Part shown: one piece after another, positions 6,249-8,855 of the stretch | How positions within the stretch are numbered: position 1 is the stretch's first letter | Layout: each line of letters begins with the position of its first letter | Source of the DNA: Gemmatimonadota bacterium | Lineage (GTDB): Bacteria; Gemmatimonadota; Gemmatimonadetes; Longimicrobiales; Gaopeijiaceae | Direction of reading: 5' to 3' | DNA: 8,855 bases | Assembly (NCBI GenBank): GCA_024638395.1 | Contig: JAHEKK010000103.1 | Coordinates: 1-8,855, forward strand | Translations under genes and position numbers: made by a program | The notes under the pieces: generated by a model | What the model saw: only the letters and a program-made list of their open reading frames with translations | What the model was told of the DNA's origin: nothing | The model's database searches: none

Positions 6249-7112
6249 ATGAAGACGGACCCGGCACGGACAGGTCACGAGGAAGCTTTGTGGGGGAGCT
6301 CGCTGGCTATCTGGGCGGTGTCCATGGGAGTCTTGTGGGTGCTGAGTTTGATGCCGGGATTCTCGACGTGGCAGCGTGGGGTCTTCGGTGCCCCGTTGCT
6401 GACCACGACGCTGGCCTTCGTTGGTGTCCCTCTGGCCTGGAGTGCTTCCTCCAAACGTCCCAGTGCACGCTTACCGCAGACGTCCCGGGCGTGGAAGCGG
6501 GCATTGAAGACGGGCGGGATATCTCTTGCCGTCCTGGGTCCGGCCACGGGCTTGGGATTCCCGCTGGTGGCGTCGACGGGCGCAACCCCCTATTCGCTGC
6601 GGGGCGGGGTGGTCCTCGCCGCGGTGATGGGGGTGGCGGTTTTGGGGATCCTCTGGCTGACCCGCAGACTGCCTGGCGCCGTGCGAGGGGATTACGGTTA
6701 CGCGCCTGCCCGCCTAATCGCACTTCTCACCGCCTCCGGCTTCGCGGCCGCAGCCCTTCACACCAGCTTCCCCAAGGCCGCCGCACTGCTTCACGTCTTC
6801 GTGTTCATAGGACTGGCGGAGGAGCTGCTGTTTCGAGGTGTGATCCAGGAGCGGATGGCTCAAGGGGCCGAAGCGGCCCGGACGCGCCTTGGTGAAGCCT
6901 TGGGTCCGGGGGTATTACCGGCGGCGGCACTTTTCGGGGCGTCCCACTTCCTGAGTCCAACGGGCCCGTTTCAGCTCGGCTGGGCTCTCTGGACCTTCAT
7001 GGGCGGCCTGGCCTTTGGGGTCGTGTGTCACCGAGGCGGCAGCTTCGTCGCCAGCGCCCTTGCCCACGGAGTGATCATGGCCGTCCCGGTAGTCCTCGGG
7101 GCGGGTCCCTAG
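6249..7112 (+). CDS. CPBP-family intramembrane metalloprotease
   Basis: This 287-aa, highly hydrophobic protein carries the signature of the CPBP (CAAX protease and bacteriocin-processing, formerly Abi) family. The first motif is E191-E192-L-L-F-R196 with the following G (EELLFRG), the second is F229-G-A-S-H233, and the third is an ALAHG segment with H273. These residues form the metal-dependent active site inside the membrane. Hydrophobic segments lie at about 18-36, 45-64, 88-108, 118-137, 155-172, 178-196, 222-235, 243-260 and 266-284. Relatives cleave prenylated proteins or peptide leaders, or confer bacteriocin self-immunity, but the substrate here is unknown. The ATG at 6249 gives a short charged N-terminus; its ribosome site is weak. 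It diverges from the four-gene operon across the palindrome-rich spacer, so shared control is likely. It converges on the RtcB gene. Confidence 0.9.
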   Translation: MKTDPARTGHEEALWGSSLAIWAVSMGVLWVLSLMPGFSTWQRGVFGAPLLTTTLAFVGVPLAWSASSKRPSARLPQTSRAWKRALKTGGISLAVLGPATGLGFPLVASTGATPYSLRGGVVLAAVMGVAVLGILWLTRRLPGAVRGDYGYAPARLIALLTASGFAAAALHTSFPKAAALLHVFVFIGLAEELLFRGVIQERMAQGAEAARTRLGEALGPGVLPAAALFGASHFLSPTGPFQLGWALWTFMGGLAFGVVCHRGGSFVASALAHGVIMAVPVVLGAGP

Positions 7113-7153
7113 GCGGAGTCAGCCAGCCCCCGGGTAGCGGCCCAACTCCGCTT
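7111..7153. terminator. Stem-loop between the convergent protease and RtcB genes
   Basis: AGGCGGAGT (7111-7119, beginning inside the protease stop codon) pairs with ACTCCGCTT (7145-7153) to give a 9-bp stem with one G-U pair and a GC-rich loop of about 25 nt. It fills most of the 59-bp gap between two convergent stops, the usual place for a shared terminator. There is no T-tract on either strand, so it is not a textbook intrinsic terminator. It may instead block read-through or stabilise RNA ends. Confidence 0.45.
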
Positions 7154-7171
7154 AGGGCCCGGAGGGCGACC

Positions 7172-8374
7172 TCAGTCCTTGTACGGGTCGAACGTCCGAG
7201 CCGGAGCCATACACACGATGAGGGGGTCGAGGGTGTGCTCGACCTGGATGGTATCTCCCTGGGCCGCCAGGACGTGGCGCAGGCGCCGGTAGGCCTGGGG
7301 CGCCTCGTCCAGGTCTCCCCCTCTCAGTACCACGCCCACCCGGTCCATCCACCGGGCCCATTGGTCATGGGTGATCCGGCCGGGGCGCACCAGGCGGCCC
7401 TTCTTCCACTTCCCCTTTGCCTCCATCCGTCCCATGACCCGCCCGGCGCCGTGCACGGTGGAGAAGAGGGCCGCAGCCGCAGAGTCGCTGGCTTCGGCGC
7501 CTCGCAGGATTACCGATGGGTCGCCCATGGAGCCCCCGACAAAGCCTCGCTGTCCGGGAAAAGCCGGCGTCGCGCCTTTCCGGACCACGACCCATTCACG
7601 ACCCTCGTGCTGTTCCTTCCAGGCGAAATTGTGATGGTTGTGTACCAACTCCAGCTCGGTGCCTCCGAGGATATCAACAACCCGTCGGGCCACCCATTCT
7701 CGTCCGGCGTATGCGTATTCGCCGGCCAAAGACATGACGGCCCAGTAGGCCTCGCCGAGGGGTGTGTGCAGATCGAGCAGCACCTCGTGGTTCATGTTGG
7801 CCGCCCGTTGGGGCTGCAGCCCCTTCCAGGGGTGGTTCTGGGCGAGGGCCACAAACCCGTGGGCCGCGATAAAGCCGAAGCCTCGGGATCCGAAATGGAC
7901 GCCGACCCATACCTCATCGTTCTCGTCGGAGAACACGTCCACGTAGTGATTTCCGCCTCCCACCGTGCCGAGCTGAGCCCGTGCCCGGTCCCGCAACTCG
8001 TCGCGGGTTTGTCCGTCCGGAATGGCTTCCCACGCCGGCGATTCGAAAAGGGGGTGGTCGACGGGGGCATCCACATCGGTGTTGGTCGGCCTTCCCAGGC
8101 CGAATCCGATCGTCGCCGCGATCTCGTCGGCGTATGCCTCCAGGTGAGGGCGGATGATTTCCGTCTTCAGGTCCGTGCGAATCGCCGCGTTGCCGCAGGC
8201 GATGTCCACGCCCACGCCGATGGGACTGACGCGCCCGTCGTAGGCCGCGACTCCGCCGATGGGCATGACGTACCCCCTGTGGCCGTCGGCCATGAGGGCC
8301 ACCCTCTCCGCACGCTCCGAAACGGCCATGAGCTGAGCGAGGGTCTCCTGGTCGTGAGTCCCGAAGATCTGCAT
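7172..8374 (-). CDS. rtcB: RtcB-family RNA ligase
   Basis: This 400-aa protein is close in length to E. coli RtcB (408 aa). The family joins RNA 2',3'-cyclic phosphate (or 3'-phosphate) ends to 5'-OH ends in a GTP- and Mn2+-dependent reaction, for tRNA splicing or repair. Recognisable motifs, in order, are D30-G-H32 in ADGHRGYVMPIGG, D57 and C60 in GVGVDIACG, the G-N-H143 motif in LGTVGGGNHY, and H160 in VHFGSRG. Then come HHN (247-249) in VHNHHNFAWKE, RKGATPAFPGQRG (265-277), GSMGDPSVILRG, and H308 in TVHGAGRVMGR. H308 corresponds to the histidine that is guanylylated in studied members. One deviation is GRVMGR where many relatives have GRVMSR. The ATG at 8372-8374 puts the DxH motif at the usual distance, but no strong ribosome site precedes it. 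No archease, RtcA or RtcR gene is visible. Placement among RtcB subgroups is uncertain, so the symbol reflects the family. Confidence 0.9.
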   Translation of the reverse strand: MQIFGTHDQETLAQLMAVSERAERVALMADGHRGYVMPIGGVAAYDGRVSPIGVGVDIACGNAAIRTDLKTEIIRPHLEAYADEIAATIGFGLGRPTNTDVDAPVDHPLFESPAWEAIPDGQTRDELRDRARAQLGTVGGGNHYVDVFSDENDEVWVGVHFGSRGFGFIAAHGFVALAQNHPWKGLQPQRAANMNHEVLLDLHTPLGEAYWAVMSLAGEYAYAGREWVARRVVDILGGTELELVHNHHNFAWKEQHEGREWVVVRKGATPAFPGQRGFVGGSMGDPSVILRGAEASDSAAAALFSTVHGAGRVMGRMEAKGKWKKGRLVRPGRITHDQWARWMDRVGVVLRGGDLDEAPQAYRRLRHVLAAQGDTIQVEHTLDPLIVCMAPARTFDPYKD

Positions 8375-8575
8375 CGCTAGCTTCGGACGTGGTCAAGGCC
8401 AACCATCCGGGTTCCTTCTCGAGGGAGGGGATCGCAGAATAAGCACAAGGGCGAAGAAGGGCAGCCCCGCCTCCCTTGTGCGCCTCGACCTCCAACGGTA
8501 GTCAGGCAGTGTAGGGGTGATGCAGCCGAGGAGGCCGGCGTAGCGCCCGGGGCATCGGCGCCCCAGCTTCAGTCC
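8375..8575. other. Divergent intergenic region between rtcB and the dehydrogenase-like gene
   Basis: This 201-bp spacer must hold the promoters of both flanking genes if each has its own. I could not place convincing -35/-10 boxes on either strand. It contains the inverted repeat at 8443-8481 (listed separately) and a small GGGGC/GCCCC hairpin at 8549-8564 that ends 11 nt before the plus-strand ATG. I see no convincing small gene in it. Confidence 0.5.
8443..8481. repeat. Inverted repeat with 9-bp perfect arms upstream of rtcB
   Basis: GCACAAGGG (8443-8451) and CCCTTGTGC (8473-8481) are exact reverse complements separated by 21 nt, and a small GGG-CAG-CCC hairpin sits inside the loop. Read on the minus strand, towards rtcB, the stem is followed by TTATTCT, giving a terminator- or attenuator-like layout about 70 nt before the rtcB start. 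It could be an RNA structure in the rtcB leader or a binding site for a dimeric regulator; the sequence alone does not decide. Confidence 0.5.
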
Positions 8576-8855
8576 ATGCGCGTGCTGGTGATTGGGGGAG
8601 GCGGGTTCCTGGGGCGTCGAACCGTGGAAGCGGTGACGAAGCTGCCGGGGGCACGGGTGACGGTAGGCCACCGGGGCCGGTCTCCCGATCTCGGCTGGGT
8701 GGACCGCCTGGACGCGGAGGTCTCGAGTGTCCGCTTAGATCTCAAGGACCCGTCGACGTTTTCCGAGATGACCCGACACGACTGGGTCGTGAATGTGTCG
8801 GACACGCTGGCGGCTCCTCCGGACCAGGCCGTCGACTACGCCCTGGATCGGGGAG
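8576..8855 (+). CDS. Rossmann-fold oxidoreductase resembling saccharopine dehydrogenase, 5' part
   Basis: The frame opens with ATG at 8576 and runs to the window end without a stop, giving 93 residues. The N-terminus is a dinucleotide-binding Rossmann motif: strand MRVLVI, then a glycine-rich turn G-G-G-G-F-L-G (residues 7-13), and a helix RRTVEAVTK. A second strand, ARVTVGHRGRS, ends with basic residues, as in proteins that prefer NADP. A third element, VRLDLKDPSTF, is followed by DWVVNVSD (69-76) and ADPxx-like APPDQAVDYALDRG. This pattern fits the NADP-binding domain of the saccharopine dehydrogenase/trans-acting enoyl reductase group better than that of extended SDR epimerases, but the C-terminal substrate domain is missing, so the reaction cannot be named. 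No clear Shine-Dalgarno site precedes the ATG. The gene is divergent from rtcB. Confidence 0.75.
   Translation, partial: MRVLVIGGGGFLGRRTVEAVTKLPGARVTVGHRGRSPDLGWVDRLDAEVSSVRLDLKDPSTFSEMTRHDWVVNVSDTLAAPPDQAVDYALDRG

Noticed and set aside
7025..8380. A 451-aa plus-strand frame across the rtcB region
   Set aside because: It overlaps rtcB on the opposite strand, whose motifs are unmistakable, and has no recognisable domains; it is a high-GC shadow frame.
8549..8564. GGGGC-ATCGGC-GCCCC hairpin just before the dehydrogenase-like start as a riboswitch or thermometer
   Set aside because: A 5-bp stem in GC-rich DNA is expected by chance, and there is no Shine-Dalgarno sequence for it to hide.

Overview
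This 8.9-kb window is GC-rich (roughly two-thirds G+C by eye) and comes from a diderm bacterium: it encodes a TonB-dependent outer-membrane receptor ending in Phe, a Tat-exported hydrolase and a DsbB-type disulfide oxidase. A carboxypeptidase-like receptor beside an HTH_34-type regulator, plus an overall soil/marine flavour, suggest Gemmatimonadota or a neighbouring high-GC phylum. That placement is inference; nothing in the window fixes the taxon. I see no mobile element, CRISPR array, rRNA or tRNA.

Layout, left to right. (1) 1-534 (+): the 3' end of a hybrid sensor histidine kinase, namely the last strands of the ATPase domain followed by a receiver domain. (2) 696-2233 (+): a two-gene unit, a DsbB/BdbC-like quinone-linked disulfide oxidase overlapping (ATGA) a Tat-exported metallo-beta-lactamase-fold hydrolase. 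(3) 2251-6134 (-): a compact four-gene operon transcribed right to left: a multi-pass membrane protein, a 102-aa winged-helix regulator, a TonB-dependent receptor with an N-terminal carboxypeptidase-like domain, and a secreted TPR protein. Gaps are 8, 3 and 12 nt. (4) 6249-7112 (+): a divergently transcribed CPBP-family intramembrane protease. The 114-bp spacer between it and the operon is AT-rich and holds two abutting palindromes plus a third half-site, a strong candidate operator for the operon's own regulator. (5) 7172-8374 (-): an RtcB-family RNA ligase, converging on the protease gene across a hairpin. (6) 8576-8855 (+): the start of a Rossmann-fold protein resembling saccharopine dehydrogenase, cut by the window end and divergent from rtcB across a 201-bp spacer that contains a 9-bp-stem inverted repeat.

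The most interesting unit is the divergent locus 2251-7112. A small DNA-binding protein appears positioned to control a membrane partner, an outer-membrane receptor, a periplasmic TPR protein and an intramembrane protease from one shared operator region. This could be a self-regulated envelope uptake, sensing or processing module. The gene content and spacing are read directly; the joint function is inference. No intergenic stretch exceeds 300 bp.
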